From positions 1,116,001 through 1,180,000 of the forward strand of contig NZ_CP114786.1 in NCBI RefSeq assembly GCF_027359675.1: a DNA stretch of 64,000 nt. Reading direction: 5' to 3'. This DNA comes from Roseibium sp. Sym1. Lineage in GTDB: Bacteria; Pseudomonadota; Alphaproteobacteria; Rhizobiales; Stappiaceae. Of the stretch, positions 1 to 10,610 are shown piece by piece (positions within the stretch are counted from its first letter, which is position 1; every line of letters starts with the position of its first letter). The notes beneath the pieces were generated by a model that was given only the letters and a program-made list of their open reading frames with translations, was not told the DNA's origin and did not search any database. The position numbers and the translations under genes were made by a program.

Positions 1-173
1 GGTGGCCTTCCTCGTTGCTTTTTCGAATGGCTACCATGGGACGCATGCTGCCACCGGCCCGCGCACTCCGCAAGCGGCGAATTTGTCTCCCGTGGCAGTG
101 CGGCCCCGGCCCGGCCCCTTCAGTTCTGTGATAGGTTTAAGGCTGCATTAAGCGGGTCGTCGGACACTGGGAC

Positions 174-941
174 ATGCGCAAACTCGACTGGTCGGCAAGA
201 GGGCGTGCGCGCGTTTACGCCCTGACGGTTCTGGGCACTGCGGTCTGCATCGCGGTTGCCTTCGTCGTTGACAGTTTTTCCTTTGAAACCTGGACCTGGC
301 GGTGGGGCAGCGACCCGCACAACAATGTCATCATTCCGCTGCTGCTGGCCCCGCTCTTCTTCTATCTGCTCTTGAACAAGATGCGGCAATTGTCCATTGC
401 CCATCATGAGCTTGCGCATCTTGCCGCAACCGACAGCCTGACGTCGCTGCTCAACCGGCGCGCCTTCACCGAAGTCGTCGAAGGCTACATCCAGAAAATG
501 GCGGCGAGCAGCAAGCGGCAAACCGACGCGTTGCTGGTCATCGATGTCGACCATTTCAAGGCAATCAACGACCATTTCGGCCATGATATCGGTGACGAGG
601 CCCTGAAACAGATTGCCGACGCGATCTGCGCCGGTCTTAAGGAGCCCGATCTGGCGGGACGACTGGGCGGCGAGGAGTTCGGTGTGTTTCTGACCACGAA
701 AACGCCTGAGCGCGTCGCTGCCACGGCCGAACAGATGCGCCTTTGCGTACGCGACATCGCGTTCGCGCCCGACGGCTCCAACCACCGGCTCACAATCAGC
801 ATCGGTGGTGTCATATTCGATGATTGCCCGACGTTCCAGGAGCTTTACAGACAGGCGGACGAGCAGCTCTATTTCGCCAAGCGCAGCGGCCGGGACCGGG
901 TCAAACTCAGCAGCCGCCACCCCGCCTCCAGGCCGGCCTGA
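174..941 (+). CDS. Membrane-anchored diguanylate cyclase (GGDEF)
   Basis: Predicted to make cyclic di-GMP from two GTP. The 255-residue protein has two hydrophobic N-terminal segments (about residues 15-33 and 57-73), then a single GGDEF domain beginning at DSLTSLLNRRAF near residue 92. The active-site signature is GGEEF near 164. The product-inhibition I-site, normally RxxD nine residues upstream, reads KEPD, so its arginine is replaced by lysine and feedback control may be weak. No sensor domain is visible beyond the membrane segments, so the signal is unknown. It converges on hslU, which ends 18 bases away on the other strand. Confidence 0.9.
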   Translation: MRKLDWSARGRARVYALTVLGTAVCIAVAFVVDSFSFETWTWRWGSDPHNNVIIPLLLAPLFFYLLLNKMRQLSIAHHELAHLAATDSLTSLLNRRAFTEVVEGYIQKMAASSKRQTDALLVIDVDHFKAINDHFGHDIGDEALKQIADAICAGLKEPDLAGRLGGEEFGVFLTTKTPERVAATAEQMRLCVRDIAFAPDGSNHRLTISIGGVIFDDCPTFQELYRQADEQLYFAKRSGRDRVKLSSRHPASRPA

Positions 942-958
942 AGGCGGGAGATACGGCC

Positions 959-2263
959 CTAAAGAATGAACTTCGAAAGATCGACGTTCTTGGCCAGGTC
1001 GCCGATATTCTCGCGCACAAAATCCGCGCTGATCTCGACTTCCTCACCGGCCCTGTCGGGCGCGGTGAACGAAATCTCGTCCAGGATGCGCTCCATCACT
1101 GTCTGCAGGCGCCGGGCCCCGATATTCTCGACGGACCCGTTGAGATCGACTGCGACGGAGGCGATTTCCTCAATCGCGTCGTCGGTGAACTTGAGCGTCA
1201 GCTTTTCCGTTTCCATCAGCGCGACATACTGCTTGATCAGGCTGGCTTCCGGCTCGGTCAAAATGGCCTGGAAATCCTCCTTGTTGAGCGCCCTGAGTTC
1301 CACCCGGATCGGCAGTCGGCCCTGAAGCTCGGGCAGCAGATCGGACGGCTTGGCGACGTGAAACGCCCCCGAAGCGATGAACAGGATGTGGTCGGTCTTG
1401 ACCGGGCCGTGCTTGGTGGAGACGACCGTGCCCTCGATCAGGGGCAGCAGGTCGCGCTGAACGCCTTCGCGCGAGACGTCGCCTCCGGCCCTGCCTTCGC
1501 GGGCGCAGATCTTGTCGATCTCATCCAGGAAAACGATGCCCGAGTTCTCGACCAGGGAAATCGCCTCCTCGACGACCTTGTCCTCATCCAGCAGCTTGTC
1601 GGATTCCTCGTTGATCAGGAGACCGTAGCTGTCGCTCACCGTGGTGCGCTTGGTCTTGGTCTGACCGCCAAAGGCCTTGCCGAGCAGATCTGACACGTTC
1701 ATCACGCCAACGCTGGCGCCGGGCATGCCCGGCAGATCGAAGCTCGGCATCTGGGCCTGGGCACGAACCTCGACCTCGATTTCCTTCTCGTCCATTTCGC
1801 CATTGCGCAACTTGGCGCGGAAACTTTCCCGGGTGGCCGGGCTGGCGTTCTTGCCGACCAGGGCATCCAGCACCCGCTCCTCGGCGAGGACATGCGCCTT
1901 GGCCTTGACCGCTTCGCGCTTCTGGTCCCGCACAAGCGTGATGCCGGCTTCCACCAGATCACGGACGATCTGCTCCACATCGCGGCCGACATAGCCGACC
2001 TCGGTGAACTTGGTCGCTTCCACCTTGGTGAAAGGTGCGTTTGCCAGCCGGGCCAGGCGGCGGGCGATCTCTGTCTTGCCGACACCGGTCGGACCGATCA
2101 TGAGAATATTCTTGGGCAGAACCTCCTCACGCATCTGTCCCTGAAGCTGTTGGCGGCGCCAGCGGTTCCGCAGTGCAATGGCGACCGCGCGCTTGGCATC
2201 CTTCTGGCCAACAATGTAGCGGTCGAGTTCTGAAACGATCTCGCGCGGAGAAAAATCGGACAT
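959..2263 (-). CDS. hslU: HslU, ATPase subunit of the HslUV protease
   Basis: AAA+ unfoldase that feeds substrates into the HslV peptidase chamber in the cytoplasm. Walker A is [14 protein letters not shown] (about residue 55), Walker B is [10 protein letters not shown] (about residue 245), and the protein ends in the family-typical KFIL tail that docks into HslV. At 434 residues it is of normal length. It is the last gene of the compact minus-strand cluster hslV-GNAT-hslU and starts 3 bases after the acetyltransferase stop, so co-transcription and translational coupling are likely. Confidence 0.98.
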   Translation of the reverse strand: MSDFSPREIVSELDRYIVGQKDAKRAVAIALRNRWRRQQLQGQMREEVLPKNILMIGPTGVGKTEIARRLARLANAPFTKVEATKFTEVGYVGRDVEQIVRDLVEAGITLVRDQKREAVKAKAHVLAEERVLDALVGKNASPATRESFRAKLRNGEMDEKEIEVEVRAQAQMPSFDLPGMPGASVGVMNVSDLLGKAFGGQTKTKRTTVSDSYGLLINEESDKLLDEDKVVEEAISLVENSGIVFLDEIDKICAREGRAGGDVSREGVQRDLLPLIEGTVVSTKHGPVKTDHILFIASGAFHVAKPSDLLPELQGRLPIRVELRALNKEDFQAILTEPEASLIKQYVALMETEKLTLKFTDDAIEEIASVAVDLNGSVENIGARRLQTVMERILDEISFTAPDRAGEEVEISADFVRENIGDLAKNVDLSKFIL

Positions 2264-2266
2264 TTT

Positions 2267-2785
2267 TTAAAACATGCCTTCCGTATTTTCGTGTTCCATC
2301 AGCAGGCTGTCCCCCGTGCGGCCCAGGAGATCTTCCATCTCCCGGAACCCGGCCTTGCGGTAGGCCTTCACGGCGCGCTGGTTGGCCGGGTCGGGATCGA
2401 TGAGGATCCTTCGACAGCCATCCTGCCGCAATTTGCGGACAAATGCCTGCAATACCTTTGTTCCAAGCCCCCTGGACAACTCTCCCTCGTCGGCGATCGA
2501 CAGATCGATGCCAACGGCGTCTTTCGGAAGAAGCGTCACCCAAGGATATTCTGCGACGACATCAGCTTCCTGCTGGTCCTTCACATACCAGACCTGAATA
2601 TAGCCCTTGTCCCTGCCGTCGACCTGAAAGATGAAGGGCCGCGTCGTGTCCCGGCCCTCGACCTTCTTGCGGATCTTTCCGAGCTCTTCCTCCGGCTCGC
2701 CCCACCATTCCCGCCAATGCGGCCGCCGCATCCAGTCAAGGAGCATCGGCAGGTCCTTAGGCGTAACGGGACGAAAGGAGATCAT
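2267..2785 (-). CDS. GNAT acetyltransferase, AAC(6')-like, between hslV and hslU
   Basis: A 172-residue acetyltransferase of the AacA4/AAC(6')-like GNAT branch. The acetyl-CoA binding region is around SRGLGTKVLQAFVRKL (about residues 107-122), followed by NQRAVKAYRKAGF, the typical fourth GNAT motif. The N-terminal pattern PMLLDWMRRPHWREWWG is characteristic of this branch. It sits tightly between hslV (6 bases upstream) and hslU (3 bases downstream), so it is made with the protease. The substrate cannot be read from sequence; aminoglycoside or protein N-terminal acetylation are both possible. Confidence 0.88.
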   Translation of the reverse strand: MISFRPVTPKDLPMLLDWMRRPHWREWWGEPEEELGKIRKKVEGRDTTRPFIFQVDGRDKGYIQVWYVKDQQEADVVAEYPWVTLLPKDAVGIDLSIADEGELSRGLGTKVLQAFVRKLRQDGCRRILIDPDPANQRAVKAYRKAGFREMEDLLGRTGDSLLMEHENTEGMF

Positions 2786-2791
2786 GATCGA

Positions 2792-3352
2792 TCACTCGGC
2801 CGTGTCCAGCGACTCCACCGTTACGCTGGCGTTGGTGTAGACGCAGATTTCCGCTGCAACCGCCATGGCCTTGCGGGCGATGGTCTCGGCATCGAGATCC
2901 GTGTCGGCGAGCGCGCGGCCCGCGGCCAGCGCATAATTGCCGCCGGAGCCAATGCCCATCACGCCGCCTTCCGGCTCCAGGACATCGCCGGTGCCGGTCA
3001 GCACCAGGGAAACATTCTTGTCGGCAACCAGCATCATCGCTTCCAGACGCCGCAGATAGCGGTCCGTGCGCCAGTCCTTGGCCAGTTCCACACAGGCGCG
3101 CATCAGCTGGCCCGGATATTGTTCCAGCTTGGCTTCCAGGCGTTCGAACAGGGTGAAGGCGTCGGCCGTGGCACCGGCAAACCCGGCGATGACCTCGCCC
3201 TTGGCCAGCGGGCGGACCTTGCGGGCGGAGTGCTTGATCACGGTCTGACCGAGCGACACCTGGCCATCGCCGGCAATCACAACCTTGCCGCCCTTGCGCA
3301 CCATCATGATCGTCGTTCCGTGCCATTGTGCCGGTTCGCGCGTTTCGCTCAT
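2792..3352 (-). CDS. hslV: HslV, peptidase subunit of the HslUV protease
   Basis: Proteasome-like threonine peptidase that forms the double-ring chamber capped by HslU. The chosen start gives [19 protein letters not shown], in which the conserved TTI follows a short propeptide; the first Thr is the expected catalytic N-terminus after processing. GDGQVSLG and [16 protein letters not shown] are family motifs. A longer open frame extends 17 codons upstream but has no family support. First gene of hslV-GNAT-hslU; the promoter should lie in 3353-3476. Confidence 0.97.
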   Translation of the reverse strand: MSETREPAQWHGTTIMMVRKGGKVVIAGDGQVSLGQTVIKHSARKVRPLAKGEVIAGFAGATADAFTLFERLEAKLEQYPGQLMRACVELAKDWRTDRYLRRLEAMMLVADKNVSLVLTGTGDVLEPEGGVMGIGSGGNYALAAGRALADTDLDAETIARKAMAVAAEICVYTNASVTVESLDTAE

Positions 3353-3476
3353 GCAATCCTCTTGAGTCTTTCTGTTCTGCCGCCCTATGTAGGCGGCAAT
3401 CACGGCATTTCCAAGCAGTCATCGAAATCGCGGACCGGTCCGCTTCGGCCCTGCCCGGCCCGACCGCTTCGACGGT

Positions 3477-4052
3477 TCAGTGTGACATTTCGATCCGCGT
3501 CGCCCTCAAAAGCGCATCCACCAGCTTGTCGAGCTGCCCGCCCGCCCGCTCGTCCGTCAGCTCGCCGCGATCGTCAAAGGCACTCGCGGCCCTGGCGACC
3601 GACACCATCTGGGGCAGAACCATCGCGCCCAGGCCGACTTCCAGGATCGTGCGCATGCCGATCAGCCCGCGCATGCCGCCGAAAGCGCCGGGTGAGGCGG
3701 CCCCAAGGGCAAACACCTTCGACTTGTAGGCCTCGCCCGGTTCCTTCACCCGGCTGATCCAGTCGAGCGTGTTCTTCAAAAGCGGCGTGATGCCGGCATT
3801 GTATTCCGGACAGGCCAGGAAGATGCCGTCCTGGCCCTGGAAGTGCCGGTGCAGCTTGTTCGCGTTATCCGGCACACCGCCGGTCTGTTCCAGATCGCCG
3901 TCATAGATCGGCAACGGGTAGTCTTTCAACGACAGGTGCGTCACGTCCGCGTCCAGGATGGCGAGCTTCTTGGCCGCGAGCGAGGCAAGCTTGCCGTTAA
4001 AGGATCCGCCCCGGCTGGAGCCGGACAGGACGAGAATTTTCGGATTGCGCAT
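3477..4052 (-). CDS. NAD(P)H-dependent FMN reductase family flavoprotein
   Basis: A flavodoxin-fold oxidoreductase of 191 residues. The phosphate-binding loop LSGSSRGGSFNGKLA is at the N-terminus, and PEYNAGITPLLKNTLDW, the typical FMN_red motif, lies mid-protein. I chose the start at MRNPKILVLSG because the 20 upstream codons are not family-like. It probably reduces FMN or quinones with NAD(P)H in the cytoplasm. It is separated from hslV by 124 bases and may be an independent unit. Confidence 0.88.
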   Translation of the reverse strand: MRNPKILVLSGSSRGGSFNGKLASLAAKKLAILDADVTHLSLKDYPLPIYDGDLEQTGGVPDNANKLHRHFQGQDGIFLACPEYNAGITPLLKNTLDWISRVKEPGEAYKSKVFALGAASPGAFGGMRGLIGMRTILEVGLGAMVLPQMVSVARAASAFDDRGELTDERAGGQLDKLVDALLRATRIEMSH

Positions 4053-4178
4053 AAACAGGTTCCCTTGACGGTTTCCACGATCCGGACATGCCGGGCAATC
4101 CCGGCACGGCACCTCGGGTCAAACGAGTGCATTTTGACAGGATTTGCAGGACGCGCCCGGTGAAAACCCACCTAAGCG

Positions 4179-4841
4179 CTAATGCCCCTTGCGATAGACC
4201 CAGACCCTGGCCGGCGGCAGGTTCTTCCAGACCCAGTCGGAGCTGTAGACCGAGATGCCCCGGCTGTCCGGTTTGACCGGTGCGACGAGGCCGTAGGAAA
4301 ACTGGATGAACGGCGCGCCGGGCTTCAAAAGCTCCAGCGCCTCTTCCAGCAGCGCCTTGCGGGCGGATTCCGGCCGGGTCAGCAGCGGCAGCGAGGAAAC
4401 GATGCCGTCCAGCACATGCTGGCCTCCTGCGCTGTCTTCGGGCAGGCAGTCCGCTGCCAGAAGGGTCTGGCGCAAGGCGTAGGCATCGCCCTGCACCACG
4501 GTCAGGCCAGGATAGCGAAGTGACAACAGTTCGCAGAAATCGGAGCAGTATTCGATCAGGCTGAGCTGTGAATGCGACAGGCCGCGGTCGAACAGCGCCT
4601 TGGTGACGACACCGGTGCCGGGTCCCAGTTCCACCACCCGGGCATGCGGCCGCGGGGTCAGGTAGGAAGCCATCTTGGCGGCCAGTTCCGGGCCCGACGG
4701 CGCGACGGCTCCGGTCCGAAGCGGGTTCTGCGCCCAGGAACGTATGAACTTGACCTCGTCCAGGACCTTGGCCCGGACCGCGCTGGCTTTTCCGATTTTT
4801 TCCCGAATAGCGTCCCGCCGGCTTGAAATGCGCTTCAGCAT
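4179..4841 (-). CDS. pmtA: PmtA-type phospholipid N-methyltransferase
   Basis: SAM-dependent methyltransferase of 220 residues resembling the rhizobial PmtA family, which methylates phosphatidylethanolamine stepwise to phosphatidylcholine at the inner membrane. The SAM motif is VVELGPGTGVVTKAL (about residues 69-83). The upstream segment FIRSWAQNPLRTGAVAPSG and the C-terminal KNLPPARVWVYRKGH are characteristic of that family. It is monocistronic in appearance. The gene symbol rests on recognition by eye; ribosomal RNA methyltransferase-like relatives are the main alternative. Confidence 0.82.
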   Translation of the reverse strand: MLKRISSRRDAIREKIGKASAVRAKVLDEVKFIRSWAQNPLRTGAVAPSGPELAAKMASYLTPRPHARVVELGPGTGVVTKALFDRGLSHSQLSLIEYCSDFCELLSLRYPGLTVVQGDAYALRQTLLAADCLPEDSAGGQHVLDGIVSSLPLLTRPESARKALLEEALELLKPGAPFIQFSYGLVAPVKPDSRGISVYSSDWVWKNLPPARVWVYRKGH

Positions 4842-4956
4842 CGTCCCTCACTCACCCCCAATGACGCGAATATAGGAATGATTGCAACAAGATGCCATGG
4901 CAAAGCGCACAGGTTGCATGCTTTTTCCCGGCCTATCTCCGTTGGGTCGCCCCACC

Positions 4957-6084
4957 TCATGCACCCAGGTTGTCGATGAAATCCTTGACCTTGGTGAAGA
5001 AACCGGCCGACGCGGGATGGTTTTCGCCGGAGGATTCCTTTTCGAACTCCGCCAGCAGTTCGCGCTGGCGGCGCGTCAGGTTGGTGGGCGTTTCCACCGT
5101 CACCTGGATATACATGTCGCCATGCTGGCTGGAGCGCATGACCGGCATGCCCTTGCCGCGCAGACGGAACTGCTTGCCGGTCTGGGTGCCTTCCGGCACC
5201 TTGACCCGGCTCGTGGCGCCTTCGACGGTCGGAACGTCGAACTGGCCGCCGAGCGTGGCTGTCGACATGGAAATCGGCACGCGGCAGTAGAGATCGGCGC
5301 CATCGCGCTGAAACAGGTCATGCGGCTTGATCGACAGGAAAATATACAAGTCGCCGGACGGGCCGCCACGGACCCCGGCCTCGCCTTCGCCGGCCAGGCG
5401 GATGCGGGTGCCGTCCTCGATGCCGGCGGGAATGTTGACCGAAAGCGAGCGTTCCTGGGTCTTGCGGCCCGAGCCGCCACAGCTTTCACAAGGGTCGGTG
5501 ATGACCTGGCCGCGGCCCTGACAGCTCGGACAGGTGCGTTCCAGCGTGAAGAACCCCTGGGCTGCGCGCACGCGGCCGGCGCCGCCGCAGGTCCGGCAGG
5601 TGCTCGGGCTGGTGCCGGGTTTGGCCCCCGATCCGGTGCAATCGTCGCAGGTGACGCTGGTCGGCACCTCGATTTCCACCGTCTTGCCCGAGAAGGCATC
5701 TTCCAGCGTGATGTCGAGATTGTAACGCAGGTCGGCGCCGCGTTCGCGGCCACCGGACCGGCGTCCGCCGCCCATGCCGAAGAATTCCTCGAAGATGTCG
5801 GACATGGTGGAGGAAAAATCGTGTGCGCCCGCACCGCCGCCACCGCCGAAGCCGCCATTTTCAAAGGCGGCATGGCCGAACCGGTCATAGGCGGCCCGCT
5901 TCTGGCCGTCCTTGAGCGTGTCGTAGGCTTCGTTGACTTCCTTGAACCTGGCTTCGGCGTCCTCGTCGCCGGGATTTCGGTCCGGGTGGTACTGCATTGC
6001 CATCTTGCGGTAGGCGCTTTTCAGTACCTTGTCGTCCGCATCGCGTGCGACGCCCAGCACCTCGTAGAAATCGCGTTTCGACAT
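4957..6084 (-). CDS. dnaJ: DnaJ, Hsp40 co-chaperone
   Basis: Stimulates DnaK ATPase and delivers unfolded clients. The 375-residue protein shows the J domain with HPD (in YHPDRNPGD), a Gly/Phe-rich linker (about residues 75-105), and four zinc-binding repeats [24 protein letters not shown] and CESCGGSG (about residues 145-210), then the substrate-binding C-terminal domain. The start is [12 protein letters not shown]; 19 codons of upstream open frame are not family-like. It lies downstream of dnaK on the same strand, with a strong hairpin between them at 6212-6236. Confidence 0.98.
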   Translation of the reverse strand: MSKRDFYEVLGVARDADDKVLKSAYRKMAMQYHPDRNPGDEDAEARFKEVNEAYDTLKDGQKRAAYDRFGHAAFENGGFGGGGGAGAHDFSSTMSDIFEEFFGMGGGRRSGGRERGADLRYNLDITLEDAFSGKTVEIEVPTSVTCDDCTGSGAKPGTSPSTCRTCGGAGRVRAAQGFFTLERTCPSCQGRGQVITDPCESCGGSGRKTQERSLSVNIPAGIEDGTRIRLAGEGEAGVRGGPSGDLYIFLSIKPHDLFQRDGADLYCRVPISMSTATLGGQFDVPTVEGATSRVKVPEGTQTGKQFRLRGKGMPVMRSSQHGDMYIQVTVETPTNLTRRQRELLAEFEKESSGENHPASAGFFTKVKDFIDNLGA

Positions 6085-6211
6085 CAAGATCTCTCGGTCT
6101 TGTTGTTGCACCGCTGGCTGCCTCGCCGAAGCGGGCGCCAATTACGGCGAAGGCGCCGGGCACAAGCGCCCTTGTCATCAGGCTGTCAGGCATCCGGCGC
6201 CGGGAAAGAAA

Positions 6212-6236
6212 CAGCCAGCCGGAAACCGGCTGGCTG
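6212..6236 (-). terminator. Terminator or attenuator between dnaK and dnaJ
   Basis: A perfect 11-bp inverted repeat (CAGCCAGCCGG and its complement) with a 3-base loop lies just after the dnaK stop. On the minus strand it is followed by TTTCTTT. It could terminate most dnaK transcripts and set the dnaK:dnaJ ratio, leaving some read-through into dnaJ. Confidence 0.75.
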
Positions 6237-6244
6237 ACAGGGTG

Positions 6245-8167
<1,923 letters not shown>

Positions 8168-8538
8168 ATCTGCCTCTCTTTCTAGCAAACCGGAAAGACC
8201 CATGAAGGCGTCATTCCGGCTCCTCTCACTTGGGTTCCGGGAGTTTCCCGGACATCGCGCCGGAGTTTGCACTCGGGATTTGGCACGAAGCTTGACCGCT
8301 ATATAGGTGGATGAAACTTTGCCTGCAAGACATCTGTCCGCTGACAAGGCCCGATTGGGGAGTTTCTTCTCAAGATCTTCTCATTTGGTTACCCGCCGAA
8401 TGCCCGGCGTCATTGGCTCGACCCGTGTGTAAATGCCCTGATCAGGTATTTTCGAAAGGCATGCCGGATAGTCTTGCGGCTACAGATAGACTACGCCCGA
8501 AGAGGCCAAAGAGGCCAAAGAGGCCAAAGAGGAATGAC
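8168..8538. other. Intergenic region between dnaK and the glycine-rich protein gene
   Basis: This stretch must hold the dnaK promoter and the leader of the next gene. I could not identify a convincing heat-shock sigma-factor promoter or a CIRCE operator by eye. Its only clear structure is the 9-base tandem repeat at its right end (8502-8532). Confidence 0.6.
8502..8532 (+). repeat. 9-base tandem repeat (GAGGCCAAA, about 3.4 copies) before a start codon
   Basis: Three full copies of GAGGCCAAA plus a partial copy GAGG end 6 bases before the ATG at 8539. Every unit carries an AGAGG-like ribosome-binding core, so the last partial copy serves as the probable Shine-Dalgarno sequence. The unit length is a multiple of three. 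Confidence 0.85.
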
Positions 8539-9390
8539 ATGAGAGACCCAGACCTGTGGACCAGGATCCGTGACTGCCACCCTGACGATGTCGAAGCAGA
8601 TTTGCCGTTTTCCGGACGCCTGGCCCGCGACAACGACTGGCCGGAGGACTTTGCGCAGCGGGTCATCCTGGAATACCAGCGTTTCGCCTATCTGAGCCGG
8701 CTCGGAAAAGGCATGGTGACGCCGAGCGACGAGGTCGACCAGGCCTGGCACCTGCATCTGACCTATACAAGGCACTACTGGGGACCGTTCAAGGCCGCTC
8801 TTGGCGCCGCTCTGCACCACATGCCGACCAAGGGCGGGGCTGACCAGGGCGCACTCTTCAGGGACACCTACGCGAAAACCCTTGATCTCTACCGGGCCGA
8901 ATTCGGCGAACCGCCTGCGGATATCTGGCCGCCGGAGGAGATCCGCTTCGGCCGGGCACCGCATTTCAGGCGTGTCAATGCCCAGGAGGTCTGGCTGATC
9001 CGGAAGCCCTCCTGCCCGGACTTCGTGAAATCCTGCATGCGGCGGCTGGCCCGGATGCCGTCACAGGCCTGGGGAACGCTGCTCGTGCTGCTGTCTTTCG
9101 CACTGGGCACCGGGATCGCCCTGGCCCACGGCAGTCCGGAAGGCGATACCTTCCTTGAAAGAACCCGAAACATGATCGGACACTGGGCCTCCCAGCACGA
9201 GTTCGAATTCGTGTTCAGTCTCATCGTGATCGGGTTCGTGGTTTGGGTCGTTTTCGGAAAGTCCTCCGGCAGATCCTCCCGCAGGAGATCCCGTCGCGAC
9301 TCCTCCGGGTGCAGCACTTCGGGCAATGATTCCAGCTGCGGCAGCGACAGCGGCGGGTCCGGTTGCGGCGGCTGCGGTGGTGGCGACTGA
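8539..9390 (+). CDS. Glycine-rich-domain-like membrane protein
   Basis: A 283-residue protein of unknown role. The N-terminal half carries the pattern FAYLSRLGKGMVTPSDEVDQAWHL, in which EVDxxWHxH resembles the GRDP-like (PF07173-type) family. Two hydrophobic segments follow (about residues 174-195 and 222-240). The C-terminal tail is a low-complexity Ser/Gly/Cys stretch ending GGCGGCGGGD. The start at MRDPDLWTRI is preferred because the tandem repeat just upstream supplies the ribosome-binding site; the upstream open frame would only add repeat-encoded KRP units. Confidence 0.72.
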   Translation: MRDPDLWTRIRDCHPDDVEADLPFSGRLARDNDWPEDFAQRVILEYQRFAYLSRLGKGMVTPSDEVDQAWHLHLTYTRHYWGPFKAALGAALHHMPTKGGADQGALFRDTYAKTLDLYRAEFGEPPADIWPPEEIRFGRAPHFRRVNAQEVWLIRKPSCPDFVKSCMRRLARMPSQAWGTLLVLLSFALGTGIALAHGSPEGDTFLERTRNMIGHWASQHEFEFVFSLIVIGFVVWVVFGKSSGRSSRRRSRRDSSGCSTSGNDSSCGSDSGGSGCGGCGGGD

Positions 9391-9412
9391 CGCAATCGGC
9401 TAAAAGGCGGGA

Positions 9413-10036
9413 ATGAAAACTTCGCCCATCCACGCCCTGACCGGTCTTGCCTATTACCCTGACTATTTCGACTGGGGCGCGCAGGACGCGCTGCTGGCAG
9501 AAATCCGTGCCATTGTCGCAGAGGCGCCGCTGTTTCAGCCGGTGATGCCGCGGACCGGCAAGCCGTTCTCGGTGAAGATGAGCAATTGCGGCCCGCTTGG
9601 CTGGGTCTCGGATATCAACGGCTACCGCTACCAGCCGGCCCATCCGGACACCGGAAGGCCCTGGCCGGCCATGCCCGCGGCGCTGACCGAATTGTGGGAC
9701 AGGCTCGCCCCGGAGGCGCCGCCGCCCGAAGCCTGCCTGATCAACTTCTACGAGCCGGGGGCTCGCATGGGACTGCACCAGGACCGGGACGAGGACATGT
9801 TCGACGCCCCGGTGATCTCGGTCTCTCTGGGCGACACGGCCACGTTCCGAGTCGGCGGCACTTCCCGCAAGGACCCGACCAGGTCCTTCCGCCTTGCCTC
9901 GGGCGACGTGGTGGTTCTGGGAGGTGACGCCCGGCTCGCCCATCACGGCATCGACCGGATCCTCGCCGGAACGTCGACGCTTCTGAAGAACGGCGGACGG
10001 ATCAACCTGACCCTGAGGCGCGTGACGGCGGCTTAG
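9413..10036 (+). CDS. alkB: AlkB-family 2-oxoglutarate/Fe(II) dioxygenase
   Basis: Predicted to demethylate alkylated DNA or RNA bases oxidatively. The metal triad is visible as HQD in GARMGLHQDRDE (about residues 118-129) and the distal His in ARLAHHGIDR. The 2-oxoglutarate-binding RINLTLR is near the C-terminus. NxYxPG (NFYEPG) is also conserved. At 207 residues it is of usual size. It converges on the osmC-like gene, sharing a four-base TTAG that encodes both stop codons. Confidence 0.93.
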   Translation: MKTSPIHALTGLAYYPDYFDWGAQDALLAEIRAIVAEAPLFQPVMPRTGKPFSVKMSNCGPLGWVSDINGYRYQPAHPDTGRPWPAMPAALTELWDRLAPEAPPPEACLINFYEPGARMGLHQDRDEDMFDAPVISVSLGDTATFRVGGTSRKDPTRSFRLASGDVVVLGGDARLAHHGIDRILAGTSTLLKNGGRINLTLRRVTAA

Positions 10037-10503
10037 GCGAACTGGTAAGTTGCCTCGAAGCTCACCGGGAAATTCACCGACCGGGCGATGTAGCAGACCT
10101 TGTGGATCTCGTGATGGATCGCGTCGGCCTTGTCGAGGTCCGTACCGGCGGTAACCGTGATCCTCGGCTTCAGCACCGCTTTCAGGAACCGCCCAGCGCC
10201 CGAGGGTTCCGTCTCGCCGACAGCCTCCGGGCAGTCCTCGTAGGCGAGGACCGTTATCCCTGCGCTGCTGGCGAGGTGCAGATACCAGAGCATGTGACAG
10301 CTCGCGAGCGACGACAGCAGAAGGTCTTCCGGATTGTGCAGGGACGGATCGCCGCCGAGGAGCGGGTCGTTCGAGCAGGAAACCGTTGCCTTTCCAGGGG
10401 TCCGGATTTCCCAGGTCCGGTCATAGCCGCGATAGGTTCTCGTGCCTTCACCGCGGTTTCCCGTCCAGGTGATCATGGAAGTGTAGCTGTGCTCGGTACT
10501 CAT
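10033..10503 (-). CDS. OsmC-family peroxiredoxin-like protein
   Basis: A 156-residue OsmC/Ohr-family protein. The family pattern is DPLLGGDPSLHNPEDLLLSSLASCHMLWYL in two adjacent parts (about residues 45-75); the conserved Cys lies in LASCH, and a second Cys in YEDCPE is at the position expected for the resolving residue. It probably reduces organic hydroperoxides in the cytoplasm. The start at 10503 is followed upstream by a palindromic operator (10514-10537) shared with the divergent GntR gene, which suggests that regulator controls it. Confidence 0.88.
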   Translation of the reverse strand: MSTEHSYTSMITWTGNRGEGTRTYRGYDRTWEIRTPGKATVSCSNDPLLGGDPSLHNPEDLLLSSLASCHMLWYLHLASSAGITVLAYEDCPEAVGETEPSGAGRFLKAVLKPRITVTAGTDLDKADAIHHEIHKVCYIARSVNFPVSFEATYQFA

Positions 10504-10513
10504 GGCGCCTCTC

Positions 10514-10537
10514 AAAATGTATACATTTATACATTTT
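10514..10537. promoter_or_regulatory. Palindromic operator between osmC-like and gntR genes
   Basis: A perfect 10-bp inverted repeat, AAAATGTATA and its complement, with a 4-base spacer, centred 22 bases upstream of the osmC-like start. The TGTATA-TATACA core matches the TGTnnACA-type sites bound by FCD-class GntR regulators. It is probably the operator of the divergently transcribed regulator at 10611. Confidence 0.75.
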
Positions 10538-10610
10538 TCATTTGCGCTGCCCTGTCAAGGGGCCTATAGCCGGATGAGCTGGACCACATGATGCGACTGC
10601 GGGAGACCGG

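Noticed and set aside
8168..8340. CIRCE or heat-shock sigma promoter before dnaK
   Set aside because: No match to the nine-base inverted repeat of CIRCE and no well-spaced RpoH elements could be found by eye.
8502..8532. CRISPR-like repeat
   Set aside because: Direct tandem units without spacers; no cas genes in the window.
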